In this document: positions 15,985 through 25,606 of the stretch, piece after piece
Numbering within the stretch: the first letter of the stretch is position 1
How the letters are laid out: each line of letters starts with the position of its first letter
Assembly: GCA_903929355.1 (NCBI GenBank)
Contig: CAIYUN010000032.1
Location: 1-40,993, forward strand
Direction: 5' to 3'
Source of the DNA: an uncultured Opitutaceae bacterium
GTDB taxonomy: Bacteria; Verrucomicrobiota; Verrucomicrobiia; Opitutales; Opitutaceae
DNA: 40,993 nt
Notes under the pieces: model-generated
Databases searched by the model: none
What the model was told of the DNA's origin: nothing
What the model saw: the letters and a program-made list of their open reading frames with translations, nothing else
Position numbers and translations under genes: made by a program

Positions 15985-18006
15985 AGGGAGGACGCGGAGT
16001 CTGCGATTGACCTCGGCGAGAAATCCGCCCGAAAATTTTTGCCGCCACCTGTACTGACGGATCCCCCCCTCCGCCTGTTCCTCCTGCTGATTGTGGCCTG
16101 GCTTGTCCTCATGGCGGTGAATTTCCCCCTGGCGCGGGCGGGCGGATCCATTTTTGTGCAAATTGCGATCGTCATCCTGTACGTTCTGATCGAGTTTATC
16201 ATCCTCTTCGCAACCGTCCGGGCAAAAGCACGCCAGGCATCCCCGGGTGAAATCTGGCGTCAAAGGCTGTTGCTCGTGCTCGTGCCCATGCCACTACTCG
16301 CCTGGGCGTTTTTCCCGGTCGCACCGGCGAGATACCCCGAGGTCTATTTCCAAAGCCTCACGATCAACGGCCGGGCCGCCCAACTGATCTTGGACACCGG
16401 GTCCGGCTTTACCAATTTGGGGAGTTCAGGGGCGGACCACCTGGGGGTCAAAGCCGCGCGAGCCAAGCCCGGAGAGCCGCCCCAGGTGATGAAATCCGGG
16501 GCGGGTGTGTGGGCATGGTCCGATTCCTTGCGCCTGTCTTGGGGGAACCAGTCGTGCACGTTTCCGCTCCCGATCGGGGCGGAATCAACTGAAATGGCCG
16601 AGCTGAACCGCCGCTACGGAGACGACGGAGCCATCGGCTGGCCGGCGGTTCGGGACAATATCTTGGTTTTTGATCCGCGGGGACGCACGGTACGCCGGGT
16701 GGAGGCGCTGCCGGCGGAGACAGCGGGGTGGCTCAAGCTGAAAGTGCATCGGCACGAAACCCTCTTGCTCGATTTGCCCGGGCCCAACGGCAAGGTCGGC
16801 ACCGTTTTGGTTGATACGGGTGACCACTCCGGTGTCAGTTTGCCCCATGAGCAATGGATGGAATGGCGGGCGGCCCATCCGCAGGCCACCGTGGGCACGG
16901 AGCATTACACGGGTGACTACGTTGGCTCGGGCACCAATGAATTCGCGTGGGCCGATGAATTCACCCTGGGCGGCCTGACTCTCACCCACGTGCACGTCAG
17001 CGAATCGCCGGCCATCGTCGGGGAAACGTCCATGAATTATGCCGGAACCCTCGGGCTGGACGTGATCGAACGGATGGATTTGGTCGTGGACGGGCCTGGT
17101 GGCTACGCCTACCTGAAACCCCGCCAGGCTTCGGACCCGGCTGTTTTGCCTACAGCGAGGAATGAGGCGCAACGCGACATGGGTAACTGGTCGGTGGACG
17201 ACAATGTGCGTCTGAGGGACGGCCCGGACTTGGCCATGTTTTATGATCTGCGTGGTTCGGAAAAGTTGCAGAAAGGCGATGCCGCTGGAGCCATGGCCGA
17301 TTTCAACCTGGCCATCCCATTGGATCCCGAAGACACCCACGGTGCCTATTCCGACCGGGGCTATGCGAAGAAGGACCAGGGGGATTTCGCCGGCGCCATC
17401 GCGGATTATTCCCGTGCGCTGGAACTGGACCCGACCCATGAGACCGACTACGAGAACCGCGCGCTGGCCAGGATCGCCCTGGGCGACTACGACGGGGCCA
17501 TTGCCGACTACACCCGCCTCATCGAGCTCGATCCCGAAAACTACATGAATCGTTTGCACCGGGGCATCGCGCGGCAGATCCAGGCGGATTTCGACGGTGC
17601 GCTGGCTGACTATGACCGGGTGGTGGAGCTGAACCCCAATGACTCTCCCCACTCGCGCCTCAACCGTCAGGTGTTGCGGCTGCGCTTGGGCACCGCCCCG
17701 GCTGATTTTGCCGACAACCTTTTGAGCTGGCAGGACACCTGGATGGAATCCCTCGGGCGGTTTGTCGCCGGCGAGTTGAGTTCCAAGGCGCTGCTCGCCG
17801 CCGCCGGAATCGACGATTCGGGACCCGCCAAGGCCCGGCGGGCCGTCGCGGACTATTACATCGGGATGATCCAACTGCAGAAAGGCGACCGGCCCGGCGC
17901 CCGGACATCCTTTCAGGATGCGGTGGCTGCCGGGGGCAAGACAACTGACGAATACCAGTTGGCCCGCGCTGAGCTGGCACGCCTGCAAGATCCGATTCGG
18001 CCATAA
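15946..18006 (+). CDS. Three-TM aspartyl-protease-like protein with C-terminal TPR domain
   Basis: Up to 686 aa. Three hydrophobic helices at about residues 42-61, 69-91 and 107-124 are followed by a retropepsin-like region with LILDTGSGF (D150), VLVDTGDHSG (D290) and GTLGLDVIERMDLVVDG. Two D-T-G motifs in one chain suggest a two-lobed or tandem aspartyl protease. Residues about 432-575 are TPR repeats (GDAAGAMADFNLAIPLDP, GDFAGAIADYSRALELDP, GDYDGAIADYTRLIELDP), and a helical tail follows. The start is uncertain: ATG 15946 and 15967 lie inside the sigma-factor remnant in a different frame, and TTG 16039 is a possible true start. Activity is inferred from motifs only. Confidence 0.8.
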   Translation: MPTCCSNMPARAPREDAESAIDLGEKSARKFLPPPVLTDPPLRLFLLLIVAWLVLMAVNFPLARAGGSIFVQIAIVILYVLIEFIILFATVRAKARQASPGEIWRQRLLLVLVPMPLLAWAFFPVAPARYPEVYFQSLTINGRAAQLILDTGSGFTNLGSSGADHLGVKAARAKPGEPPQVMKSGAGVWAWSDSLRLSWGNQSCTFPLPIGAESTEMAELNRRYGDDGAIGWPAVRDNILVFDPRGRTVRRVEALPAETAGWLKLKVHRHETLLLDLPGPNGKVGTVLVDTGDHSGVSLPHEQWMEWRAAHPQATVGTEHYTGDYVGSGTNEFAWADEFTLGGLTLTHVHVSESPAIVGETSMNYAGTLGLDVIERMDLVVDGPGGYAYLKPRQASDPAVLPTARNEAQRDMGNWSVDDNVRLRDGPDLAMFYDLRGSEKLQKGDAAGAMADFNLAIPLDPEDTHGAYSDRGYAKKDQGDFAGAIADYSRALELDPTHETDYENRALARIALGDYDGAIADYTRLIELDPENYMNRLHRGIARQIQADFDGALADYDRVVELNPNDSPHSRLNRQVLRLRLGTAPADFADNLLSWQDTWMESLGRFVAGELSSKALLAAAGIDDSGPAKARRAVADYYIGMIQLQKGDRPGARTSFQDAVAAGGKTTDEYQLARAELARLQDPIRP

Positions 18007-18195
18007 GGCCGCACCCATTTCGCCGCCACCAAGCTGGTGCAGTCCGAGCAGCGCCACCGCGCGCGCAAGCTGGCCACCCACCTGATGAGCGAACTGACTT
18101 CCGACGCCGGTCCCGATTGGGAACGGTTGCGCCCCCTGCTCTGCACCGGTTCGACCGTGACCTGCTGGGTGGATTTTCGACCCGGGAAAGCATAA
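18007..18195 (+). pseudogene. Internal remnant of an ECF sigma factor gene
   Basis: Directly after the TAA of the protease/TPR gene, and in the same frame, the sequence encodes THFAATKLVQSEQRHRARKL, then SELTSDAGPDWERLRPLL. This is the linker between regions 2 and 4 of verrucomicrobial ECF sigma factors (AA.KLV..EQRR.ARE and PDWERLRP.LD). Homology ends near 18140; shifting by one base gives LHRFDRDLL, a possible decayed LHEL..RDR. Region 4 is absent. With 15936-15984 it shows that a sigma gene once stood here. Confidence 0.7.
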
Positions 18196-18335
18196 TTTCA
18201 AAAGCCCAATTGCGCATAAATGTCCTTCTTCCTGCGTATTTCTCCACTTGTACGCACACCCAAAGGGTCTAGGGTAGGTCGTCGGCTGTCGATTAGCCCG
18301 ACAGAGCATCCATCCTTGTTCTCCTTGCCCCCCCC

Positions 18336-19682
18336 ATGAAAACCGTCCGCCTCCTCCCCGCCGCCGCCCTCGCCGGGCTCGCGTTTCTCACCGTGTGGCC
18401 CGCCCTTGCCGCCGTCCCGACGACAAACTTCAAGTTCAGCTTCGGCCCCGCCTCGCCCGCCGCCGGCTCGACGCAAATCCTGCCGACCACGGCCTACACC
18501 AAGGAGCTCGGCTATGGCTTCGAGTCCGGCACCGTGCCGGTCGCCGTCGGCGACCACGCGCTCGGCGCCAAGGCGCCGTTTTATTTCTCCGTCGCCGAGC
18601 CCGAGGGCAATTACAAGGTCACGGTCACCTTTGGCAGCGACCAGGCCCCCTCCGACAACACCGTGAAGGCCGAGCTGCGCCGCCTCATGCTGGAAAAAAT
18701 CCACACCGACGCCGGCCAGTCCGTCACGCGCAGCTTCATCGTCAACGTCCGCCTCCCCCAGTATCCCGGCGGCGTGGTGCGCCTGAAGGCCCCGCGCGAG
18801 ACCACCAACGAGGCCCGCGCCTGGGACGACAAGCTCACCCTTGAGTTCAACCGCGATGACGCCGGCTCCGCCGTCCAGTCCGTCGCGATCGAGAAGGTGG
18901 ACGTGCCCACGCTCTACATCCTCGGCGACTCGACCGTGTGCGACCAGTCGGGCGAGGGGTTCAACAGTTGGGGCCAGATGCTCACGCGCTGGTTCGGCAC
19001 CGGCCTCGCCATCGCCAACCACGCCGAGTCCGGCGAGACGCTTGCGAGCTCCATCGGGGAGAAACGCTTCGCCAAGGTCTACAGCATCCTCAAGCCCGGC
19101 GACTTCGTCATCATGCAGTTTGCCCACAATGACATGAAGAACAACGCCCCGGGCGCGCTCGACAAATACAAGTCCGACTACGTGAACGTCATCGCCGAGA
19201 TCCGCGCCCACGGCGCCACGCCGATCCTCGTCGCCGCGATGGAGCGCTCCAACGGCGCGAACCAGGACACGCTGAAAGGCTATCCCGCCGCCGCCCTCGA
19301 GACCGCCGCCGCGCAGAAGGCCGCGTCCATCGACCTCCACTCGATGAGCCAGGTGTTTTACCGTGCACTGGGCGCCGACGTGAAGAAGGCCTTCCAGGAC
19401 GGCGTCACCCACCACAACAACTACGGCAGCTATGAGCTGTCGCAGATGATCGTGATGGGCCTCAAGGCCGCCAAGCTCGACCTGGTGAAATACATCAGCT
19501 CCGACTTCAAGGATTACGATCCCGCGCATCCCGATCCGATGGCGACCTTTAAGATGGCGGTGAGCGCCGGTGGCCGCAACACCCCGCGCCCCCTCGGCGA
19601 CGAGAGCACCTTCGGCCCCGGGGCCGGTGCCGCCACGCCGGATGCGCCCGCGCCCGCCGCCGACAAACCGGCCGCGCCGTGA
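18336..19682 (+). CDS. Exported rhamnogalacturonan acetylesterase-like SGNH hydrolase (CE12)
   Basis: A 448-aa secreted esterase that would remove acetyl groups from pectic or related polysaccharides. Sec signal at residues 1-26 (ends ALAA). An N-terminal beta-sandwich (about 30-190; FKFSFGPASPAAGSTQI) precedes the SGNH domain. Block I is YILGDSTVCDQ (Ser199), block III FAHNDMK (Asn265), and block V DGVTHHNNYG (D355, H359). The tail is Pro/Ala-rich and of low complexity. It converges on the AraC gene, with stops 22 bp apart, and heads the fucosidase locus. Confidence 0.88.
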   Translation: MKTVRLLPAAALAGLAFLTVWPALAAVPTTNFKFSFGPASPAAGSTQILPTTAYTKELGYGFESGTVPVAVGDHALGAKAPFYFSVAEPEGNYKVTVTFGSDQAPSDNTVKAELRRLMLEKIHTDAGQSVTRSFIVNVRLPQYPGGVVRLKAPRETTNEARAWDDKLTLEFNRDDAGSAVQSVAIEKVDVPTLYILGDSTVCDQSGEGFNSWGQMLTRWFGTGLAIANHAESGETLASSIGEKRFAKVYSILKPGDFVIMQFAHNDMKNNAPGALDKYKSDYVNVIAEIRAHGATPILVAAMERSNGANQDTLKGYPAAALETAAAQKAASIDLHSMSQVFYRALGADVKKAFQDGVTHHNNYGSYELSQMIVMGLKAAKLDLVKYISSDFKDYDPAHPDPMATFKMAVSAGGRNTPRPLGDESTFGPGAGAATPDAPAPAADKPAAP

Positions 19683-19704
19683 TCGGCCTTGGCTCGCGCC
19701 GGCG

Positions 19705-20538
19705 TCATTGTTTGTATTCCAACCGCGCCCGTCGCCGATACGCGGCGGGCGCGAGGCCGACCTCCTGGCTGAACACCGTCGTGAAATAGCTGCGGTCGCA
19801 AAAGCCGCAGCGCGCGGCGATCGCCTCGATCTTCTCGTCGCCGTGCTGCAAGGCCAGCCGCGCGGCCTCGAGCCGGCGTTGCAGCAGGAACGCCTGCGGC
19901 GTCACGCCAAACTGCTGCCGGAACAGCCGCGCGAAGCCGCCCTCGCTCAGGCTCGCGGTGTGCGCCAGCGCGGCGTTGCTCCAGGCGCGGCCGGGGTCGC
20001 GTTCGATCTCCGCCAGGGCGCGGCGGAGGCGCGCGTCCGGCACCGGCTTCGGCCTCGCGGCGGGGCCGGCGGCGGCGAACACCGCCGCGATCAGCGCGAG
20101 GGTCAGCCACGGCTCGGTGACGCCCGGCCCGGAGTCATCGGGCAGGCTGGCCCGCAACGTGGCGAGCAGCGGGCGGGCCTCGGCGGGCAGCGGCACCGTC
20201 CAGACCTCGTCGTGGATGCGCCGCCATTCGCCGCCGAGCACGAAATGCGCATATACATGGGAGGGAATGCGGCGGCGCAGCCGCGCCTCGAAGCGCGTGT
20301 GCGGCGCCACCACCACGCCTTGTCCCGGGCCCAGCTCGATCTCGCGGCCCTGCCAGAGCACCGACGCGCCCGCGCGGTCGTTCACCCACAGCCGCCAGTA
20401 AGGCATGGAGGCGCGCGGCACCACCCAGCGGTTCAGCGTCGGCGCGAGGCCGCACAGCAGGTCGATTTGCAGCGGAAACGTCAGCGCGTGGCGCGGATCC
20501 ATGTTTGGATCACTAACATATTTGTGCGTCGCGTCCAT
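19705..20538 (-). CDS. AraC-family transcriptional regulator
   Basis: A 277-aa activator with an N-terminal cupin-like sensing domain (about residues 30-130, REIELGPGQGVVVAPHTRFE) and a C-terminal double HTH (about 175-277: WSNAALAHTASLSEGGFARLF, then IEAIAARCGFCDRSYFTTVF). It is divergent from the first fucosidase gene across 154 bp and convergent with the acetylesterase gene. This is the usual layout for a sugar-responsive regulator of the glycan locus; the ligand is unknown. ATG 20502 (MDPRHALTF) is an alternative start 12 codons in. Confidence 0.92.
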   Translation of the reverse strand: MDATHKYVSDPNMDPRHALTFPLQIDLLCGLAPTLNRWVVPRASMPYWRLWVNDRAGASVLWQGREIELGPGQGVVVAPHTRFEARLRRRIPSHVYAHFVLGGEWRRIHDEVWTVPLPAEARPLLATLRASLPDDSGPGVTEPWLTLALIAAVFAAAGPAARPKPVPDARLRRALAEIERDPGRAWSNAALAHTASLSEGGFARLFRQQFGVTPQAFLLQRRLEAARLALQHGDEKIEAIAARCGFCDRSYFTTVFSQEVGLAPAAYRRRARLEYKQ

Positions 20539-20692
20539 AGCATTCTCGGCGGCAAAACACTAGGATGTGAACCAGGACCCGCCGGGCCACGGTCCTCGAC
20601 CCCTCATGTTTTGTTCCCCAACAAAATCTGCCTCCCCCCGGCTGACCGTCCGGCCCATTTTTTGCCAAAATTTCAGCCTGCTTTCCCGCCCC

Positions 20693-22207
20693 ATGAAAAC
20701 CGTCCTCCGCCCCCGCCGCGTCTTGGTCAAGCCCTCGGTGCGTGCCCGGCTCGCCGCGTTGCTTGCTTCGTTGCTGGTGCTGCCGTCCTTGGTCGCGGCC
20801 CCCGCCTCGCCGCCCGTGCCGCCTCCGGGGGCGTTCAGCAATGCCAGCCCGATTTTGTTCCGCGAGGGTGGCGCCGGTCTGCCGCCCTATCCCGTGCTGG
20901 TGCGCGAGGAGACTCCGACGGACCGGACCGAGCGGATGAAATGGTTTCACGATGCGCGCTTCGGCATTTTTATCCATTGGGGCGTCTATGCCGTTCCGGC
21001 GCGGGGCGAGTGGTATATGAACAACGCCAAGGTTGCCCAGGCGACCTACCGGGCGTTTGCCAAGGACTTCACGGCCGCGAAATACGACCCGACGGCCTGG
21101 GCCGCGCTCTTCGCCGAAGCCGGCGCGAAATACATGGTCATCACCGCCAAGCACCATGACGGCTTCGCCCTTTACGACTCCAAGTTCTCCGACTGGAACG
21201 CCGTGAAGGCATCCGCCGCCGGCCGCGACTTGCTGCAGCCGCTGGCTGACGCCGTCCGCGCCCGGGGCATCAGGTTCGGCCTGTATTACTCGCAGTCGCA
21301 GGACTGGAACAACCTGGGTGGCGGCACGGGCAACAAAGCCCCGTGGGACGACGGACAGAAGCAGGGCTCGTTCGACGATTATCTCACCCGGATCGCGGTT
21401 CCGCAGGTGGGCGAGTTGCTGGAGAAATACCATCCCTCCTATCTGTTCTGGGACACGGAGTATGCCATGACCCCGGAGCGCGCCCGGCCGTTCTTCGACC
21501 TCACCTGCCAGGATCGCGATCTCATCATCAACAACCGCCTCGGCGGCGGCGTCCTCGGCGACACGGCCACCCCCGAGCAGCGCATCGCCGCCGACGCCCT
21601 CGGCCGGGATTTCGAGGTTTGCATGACCATCAACGGCTCCTGGGGCTACAACGCCACCGATGTCCGCTGGAAGTCCGCCCAGCAGCTCATCCGCAATCTC
21701 TCCGACATTGTCAGCAAGGGCGGCAACTATCTCCTCAACGTCGGCCCGACCGCGGAGGGCGTCATCCCCGCGCCCGAGGTGGAGCGGCTGCAGGCGATGG
21801 GCCGCTGGCTCAAGACCAACGGCGAGGCGATCTACGCGGGCGAATCGGGGCCGTTCGCCGAGGCGCCGGCCTGGGGGCGCGTGACACAGAAGGCCCGGCC
21901 CGGCGGTGGCACGACGCTGTTTGTCCACGTTTGGAACTGGCCGGCCGACGGGAAGATTGTCCTCCCCGGCCTGCAGCAGGCCGCCGTCTCCGGCCGTCTG
22001 CTCGCCAACGGCGCCGCCGTGACCTCCGCGCTGTCCCCCGCCGGCTTGGTGGTCACCCTGCCCGGCTCCGCCCCGGATCCGGATGTCTCGGTCGCCGCCC
22101 TCGAATTCGCCGGCCCGGTCCGGGTCGCGGCGGCTCCCTCCCGGGCGGCGGACAGCACCGCCGGCGGGACGCCGCTCGACCCGAGCGGCGGCCCGCTGCC
22201 GAAGTGA
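20693..22207 (+). CDS. GH29 alpha-L-fucosidase, Sec-exported
   Basis: A 504-aa retaining alpha-L-fucosidase. Sec signal at about residues 1-36 (LASLLVLPSLVAA). GH29 core: KWFHDARFGIFIHWGVYAVP, KYMVITAKHHDGFALYDSKF, GIRFGLYYSQ, and the expected nucleophile D254 in PSYLFWDTEY. SDIVSKGGNYLLNVGPTAEG closes the barrel, and a beta-sandwich follows. ATG 20693 is followed by the signal peptide. It is the most divergent of the five GH29 copies and the only one without a Tat motif. The next gene starts 49 bp downstream, suggesting an operon. Confidence 0.93.
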   Translation: MKTVLRPRRVLVKPSVRARLAALLASLLVLPSLVAAPASPPVPPPGAFSNASPILFREGGAGLPPYPVLVREETPTDRTERMKWFHDARFGIFIHWGVYAVPARGEWYMNNAKVAQATYRAFAKDFTAAKYDPTAWAALFAEAGAKYMVITAKHHDGFALYDSKFSDWNAVKASAAGRDLLQPLADAVRARGIRFGLYYSQSQDWNNLGGGTGNKAPWDDGQKQGSFDDYLTRIAVPQVGELLEKYHPSYLFWDTEYAMTPERARPFFDLTCQDRDLIINNRLGGGVLGDTATPEQRIAADALGRDFEVCMTINGSWGYNATDVRWKSAQQLIRNLSDIVSKGGNYLLNVGPTAEGVIPAPEVERLQAMGRWLKTNGEAIYAGESGPFAEAPAWGRVTQKARPGGGTTLFVHVWNWPADGKIVLPGLQQAAVSGRLLANGAAVTSALSPAGLVVTLPGSAPDPDVSVAALEFAGPVRVAAAPSRAADSTAGGTPLDPSGGPLPK

Positions 22208-22256
22208 TTCGTGAACCAACGCCGCGCTTCAGAGATTTTCGCCCAACCCCGCTGCC

Positions 22257-23879
22257 ATGAAAACTTCCCGCCGCAAATTCCTAAAAGCCGGCGCCCTCGC
22301 CACCGGCGCGGGGCTGGCCTCGCCGGGGTGGCTCCCCCGCGTGCTCGCCGCCGGGGCGGCGCCGGCCGCCGCCTACGCCATCGCGCCCGGGCCGTTCCAG
22401 CCGACGTGGGAATCGCTGGAGCAGAATTACAGACTGCCCGACTGGTATCGCAACGCGAAGTTCGGTGTCTGGATGCACTGGGGGCCGCAGAGCCAGCCCG
22501 GTGACGGCGACTGGAACGCCAAATACATGTATGACCAGGGCCGCCCGCAGTATGACTTTGCCGTGAACAAATACGGGCACCCGTCGAAATTCGGTTTCAA
22601 GGATGTCATCAACACCTGGAAGGCTGAAAAGTGGGACCCGGCGGCGCTGCTCAGGCGCTTCCAGGGCGCGGGCGCGAAATTTCTCGTCCAGATGGCCAAC
22701 CACCACGACAACTTCGACAACTTCAACTCCAAGTTTCAGCCGTGGAACTCCGTCAACGTCGGCCCGAAAAAGGACCTCGTCGGCACCTGGCAGAAACTCG
22801 TGACCGCCGCGGGCATGAAATTTGGCGTGAGCGTCCACGGCGCGCGCGCATGGAACTGGTATGAGGACGCACAGGGCAGCGACAAAACCGGGCCGCTCGC
22901 GGGCGTTCCTTACGACGGCAGGCTGACCAAGGCTGACGGCAAAGGTTTGTGGTGGGAGGGGCTGGACCCGCAGGATTTGTATGCGCAAAACCACGCCATC
23001 GGCGCGCCGCCGGACGCGGCCTACACGACCAAATTCTTCAACCGCATCAAGGACGTGATTGATGGTTATCACCCCGACCTGATCTTTTTCGACGACACCA
23101 AGCTGCCGCTGGGCGACGTGGGGCTGAGTCTCGCCGCGCATTTTTACAACGCCAACCAGGCCTGGCACGGCGGAAAACTTGAGTCCGTCATCATCTCCAA
23201 CGGGAATGCCGTGACCGAGCAGTCGGCCATCACCAACAATCTCGAGCGCAACATGTCGCTTGATCTGCTGCGCCTGCCGTGGAACAAGGGCAGCACCGTC
23301 GGCCCGTGGCATTATAGCATCGCCGATTACAACAAGGGCTACACGAAATCCGCCGCGTGGATTCACCTGCTGGTGGACGTGGTCAGCAAAAACGGGACGC
23401 TGCTGCTTTCGTTCCCTTTGCCCGGCCACGGCGAGCTGGACGACAAGGCCATCGCGGTGCTCGACGACCTGACCAGCTGGATGGCCGTCAACAGCGAGTG
23501 CATCTACGACACGCGCCCGTGGGTGATCTACGGCGAGGGCCCGTCGGTGAAAAACGACGCCACGGCGAAGGAGACCGCCGGTAATCCGCCGCGCGGCCTC
23601 GGCCCGACGCTGAACGCGGACGACATCCGCTTCACCACGAAGGGTGACGTCCTGTATGCGGTGGTGATGGGTTGGCCCGCCGGCGGGAAAACGACGATAA
23701 AATCGCTCGCGTCCAACGCGCCGGCCCACCCCGGCGAAATCGGCGGCGTTCAATTGCTCGGTTCATCCGGCAATCTGGCCATGGCCCGCGACGCGAACGG
23801 TCTCACGGTGACGCTCCCGACCCGGCGAACCCAACCCGACGATTTCGGCTTCGCCCTGAAAATCACCCCCCAAACCTGA
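22257..23879 (+). CDS. GH29 alpha-L-fucosidase, Tat-exported
   Basis: A 540-aa GH29 enzyme with the twin-arginine signal TSRRKFLKAGALATGAGLA, so it is exported folded. The barrel is marked by WYRNAKFGVWMHWGPQSQ, FLVQMANHHDNFDNFNSKF and FGVSVHGARAWNWY. The expected nucleophile is D279 in DLIFFDDTKLP. The C-terminal beta-sandwich begins near DDIRFTTKGDVLYAVVMGWP. It shares GPFQPTWES, YGHPSKFGFKD and LWWEGLDPQDLY with the copies at 25804 and 27536, so these three form a recent subfamily. Only 8 bp separate it from the next gene. Confidence 0.94.
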   Translation: MKTSRRKFLKAGALATGAGLASPGWLPRVLAAGAAPAAAYAIAPGPFQPTWESLEQNYRLPDWYRNAKFGVWMHWGPQSQPGDGDWNAKYMYDQGRPQYDFAVNKYGHPSKFGFKDVINTWKAEKWDPAALLRRFQGAGAKFLVQMANHHDNFDNFNSKFQPWNSVNVGPKKDLVGTWQKLVTAAGMKFGVSVHGARAWNWYEDAQGSDKTGPLAGVPYDGRLTKADGKGLWWEGLDPQDLYAQNHAIGAPPDAAYTTKFFNRIKDVIDGYHPDLIFFDDTKLPLGDVGLSLAAHFYNANQAWHGGKLESVIISNGNAVTEQSAITNNLERNMSLDLLRLPWNKGSTVGPWHYSIADYNKGYTKSAAWIHLLVDVVSKNGTLLLSFPLPGHGELDDKAIAVLDDLTSWMAVNSECIYDTRPWVIYGEGPSVKNDATAKETAGNPPRGLGPTLNADDIRFTTKGDVLYAVVMGWPAGGKTTIKSLASNAPAHPGEIGGVQLLGSSGNLAMARDANGLTVTLPTRRTQPDDFGFALKITPQT

Positions 23880-23887
23880 TTTTTCCC

Positions 23888-25606
23888 ATGAACCCCCGAT
23901 TCACCCGCCGCAAATTTCTCCAAACCTCCGCGCTCGCCAGCGCCGCCGGGCTGACTTCGCCGCTGTGGCTGTCCCGCGCCCGAGCCGCCGCCGGCCTGGT
24001 GGAGGAAACCAGCGTCCTCACCCCGACGAGCGGCCCCGTTGCCGCCACCAGTCCGGACCTCTGGCGGCGCGACACGCCCGAACTGGTCGCCGCCGCGTTG
24101 CAGGACATTCCCGCCGCCGGTCCCGGGCCGTTTCAGGAAAGCTGGGAATCCATCGGGCAAAACTACACCGACCCCGACTGGTTTCGCGACGGCAAGTTCG
24201 GCATTTACATGCACTGGGGCATCTACTCCGTGCCCGCGCACGGCAGCGAGTGGTATGTGCGCTACATGTACGGCGGCAACAAGGGCATCATGGACTGGCA
24301 CACGGAGCATTTCGGGGCGCCGACGAAATTCGGCTATAAGGATTTCCTCCCCATGTTCACCGCCGCCCAGTGGGATCCTGACGCGTGGGCGAATCTGTTC
24401 AAAAAGGCCGGCGCGAAATATGTCCTGGCTCCCGGCGAGCATCACGACGGCTTTTCCAACTGGGACAGCAAGGTCAACCCCTTCAACTCCAAAAACTACG
24501 GCCCGCACCGCGACCTCGACGGCGACCTCATCGCGGCGGTGCGAAAAGCCGGCCTGAAGACCGGCCTCTCGGATCATTCCTTCTTTCATTTCCAATTTAT
24601 TCCGACACCCCCGCCGGGCAGCGAGTTGTTGCACAGCGATCTTTACGACCCGAAGTGGGCCGATTTTTACACCGTGGCCGACCGCAGCAACCACGCCCGG
24701 GTCAAGTTCATGCACAACTGGGTGGCCCGACGGTTTGAGACCATTGATAAATACCAGCCCGACATGCTGTGGTTCGACATGAACACGGACCACGCCACGG
24801 ATGCCTTGAAAATCCGCGTGGCGGCCTATTACTACAATCGCGCCCGCGAATGGGGCAAGCAAGTCGCCATCAGTGCCAAGCAGGCTGCGTGGGTCACCGG
24901 CCAGATCATGGACTACGAACGCGAAGGCCGCTCGCCGATGGAACTGACCGACTGGGTTTGGCAGCCCGACGATCCGATACAGGACAAATTTGGTTACGTC
25001 GAAGGCATCCACCCCGGCCCGCCGGGCGGGTATGTCGTGAGGATCATCGAGAACGTGAGCAAGAACGGCAATTACCTGTTGAACATTTCTCCGAAGGCGG
25101 ACGGAACGATCCCGCAGGAACAACAGGACGTGCTGCTCGCGATCGGCCAATGGCTGGGGGTGAATGGCGAGGCGATCTACTCCACGCGGCCGTGGATCAA
25201 ATTCGGCGAGGGCCCGGTCGCCGATGCCTGCACGGCCTCCATGGTCAAAATTCGCGCCTCCGGAAATTTTGCCGGGCGCCTCAACGGTCAGAACATGGCC
25301 GGCGACGGTGTCGGCGGCGGGGGCGTGTCGCACAATGGCTACAAGCCGCAGGACATCCGCTTCACCACCCGCGGCGACACGCTTTATGCCACCGTGATGA
25401 GTTGGCCGGGTGACCAGGCGGTCACGGTGACGTCGCTCGCCACCGGCCAGCCGCTGCGGGGAAAAGTCGCGCAGGTCGAGCTGCTCGGCCACGCGGGAAG
25501 TCTGGAGTTTTCCCAGGACGCCCAGGGATTGAAGGTGCGGTTTCCGACCGAAAAGCCGTGCGATTTTGCTTATGTGTTAAAAATCACCGGGCTGAAACTC
25601 CGGTAA
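23888..25606 (+). CDS. GH29 alpha-L-fucosidase, Tat-exported, distinct subtype
   Basis: A 572-aa GH29 enzyme with Tat signal TRRKFLQTSALASAAGL. The pre-barrel linker is longer than in its neighbours (about residues 35-90). Core: WFRDGKFGIYMHWGIYSVPA, YVLAPGEHHDGFSNWDSKV, and the expected nucleophile D297 in DMLWFDMNTDH. IIENVSKNGNYLLNISPKAD and the C-terminal sandwich follow. It keeps the generic HHDGF of GH29 where the other Tat copies have HHDNFD, pointing to a different subsite preference (inference). It starts at ATG 23888, 8 bp after the previous stop, so it is co-transcribed. Confidence 0.94.
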   Translation: MNPRFTRRKFLQTSALASAAGLTSPLWLSRARAAAGLVEETSVLTPTSGPVAATSPDLWRRDTPELVAAALQDIPAAGPGPFQESWESIGQNYTDPDWFRDGKFGIYMHWGIYSVPAHGSEWYVRYMYGGNKGIMDWHTEHFGAPTKFGYKDFLPMFTAAQWDPDAWANLFKKAGAKYVLAPGEHHDGFSNWDSKVNPFNSKNYGPHRDLDGDLIAAVRKAGLKTGLSDHSFFHFQFIPTPPPGSELLHSDLYDPKWADFYTVADRSNHARVKFMHNWVARRFETIDKYQPDMLWFDMNTDHATDALKIRVAAYYYNRAREWGKQVAISAKQAAWVTGQIMDYEREGRSPMELTDWVWQPDDPIQDKFGYVEGIHPGPPGGYVVRIIENVSKNGNYLLNISPKADGTIPQEQQDVLLAIGQWLGVNGEAIYSTRPWIKFGEGPVADACTASMVKIRASGNFAGRLNGQNMAGDGVGGGGVSHNGYKPQDIRFTTRGDTLYATVMSWPGDQAVTVTSLATGQPLRGKVAQVELLGHAGSLEFSQDAQGLKVRFPTEKPCDFAYVLKITGLKLR

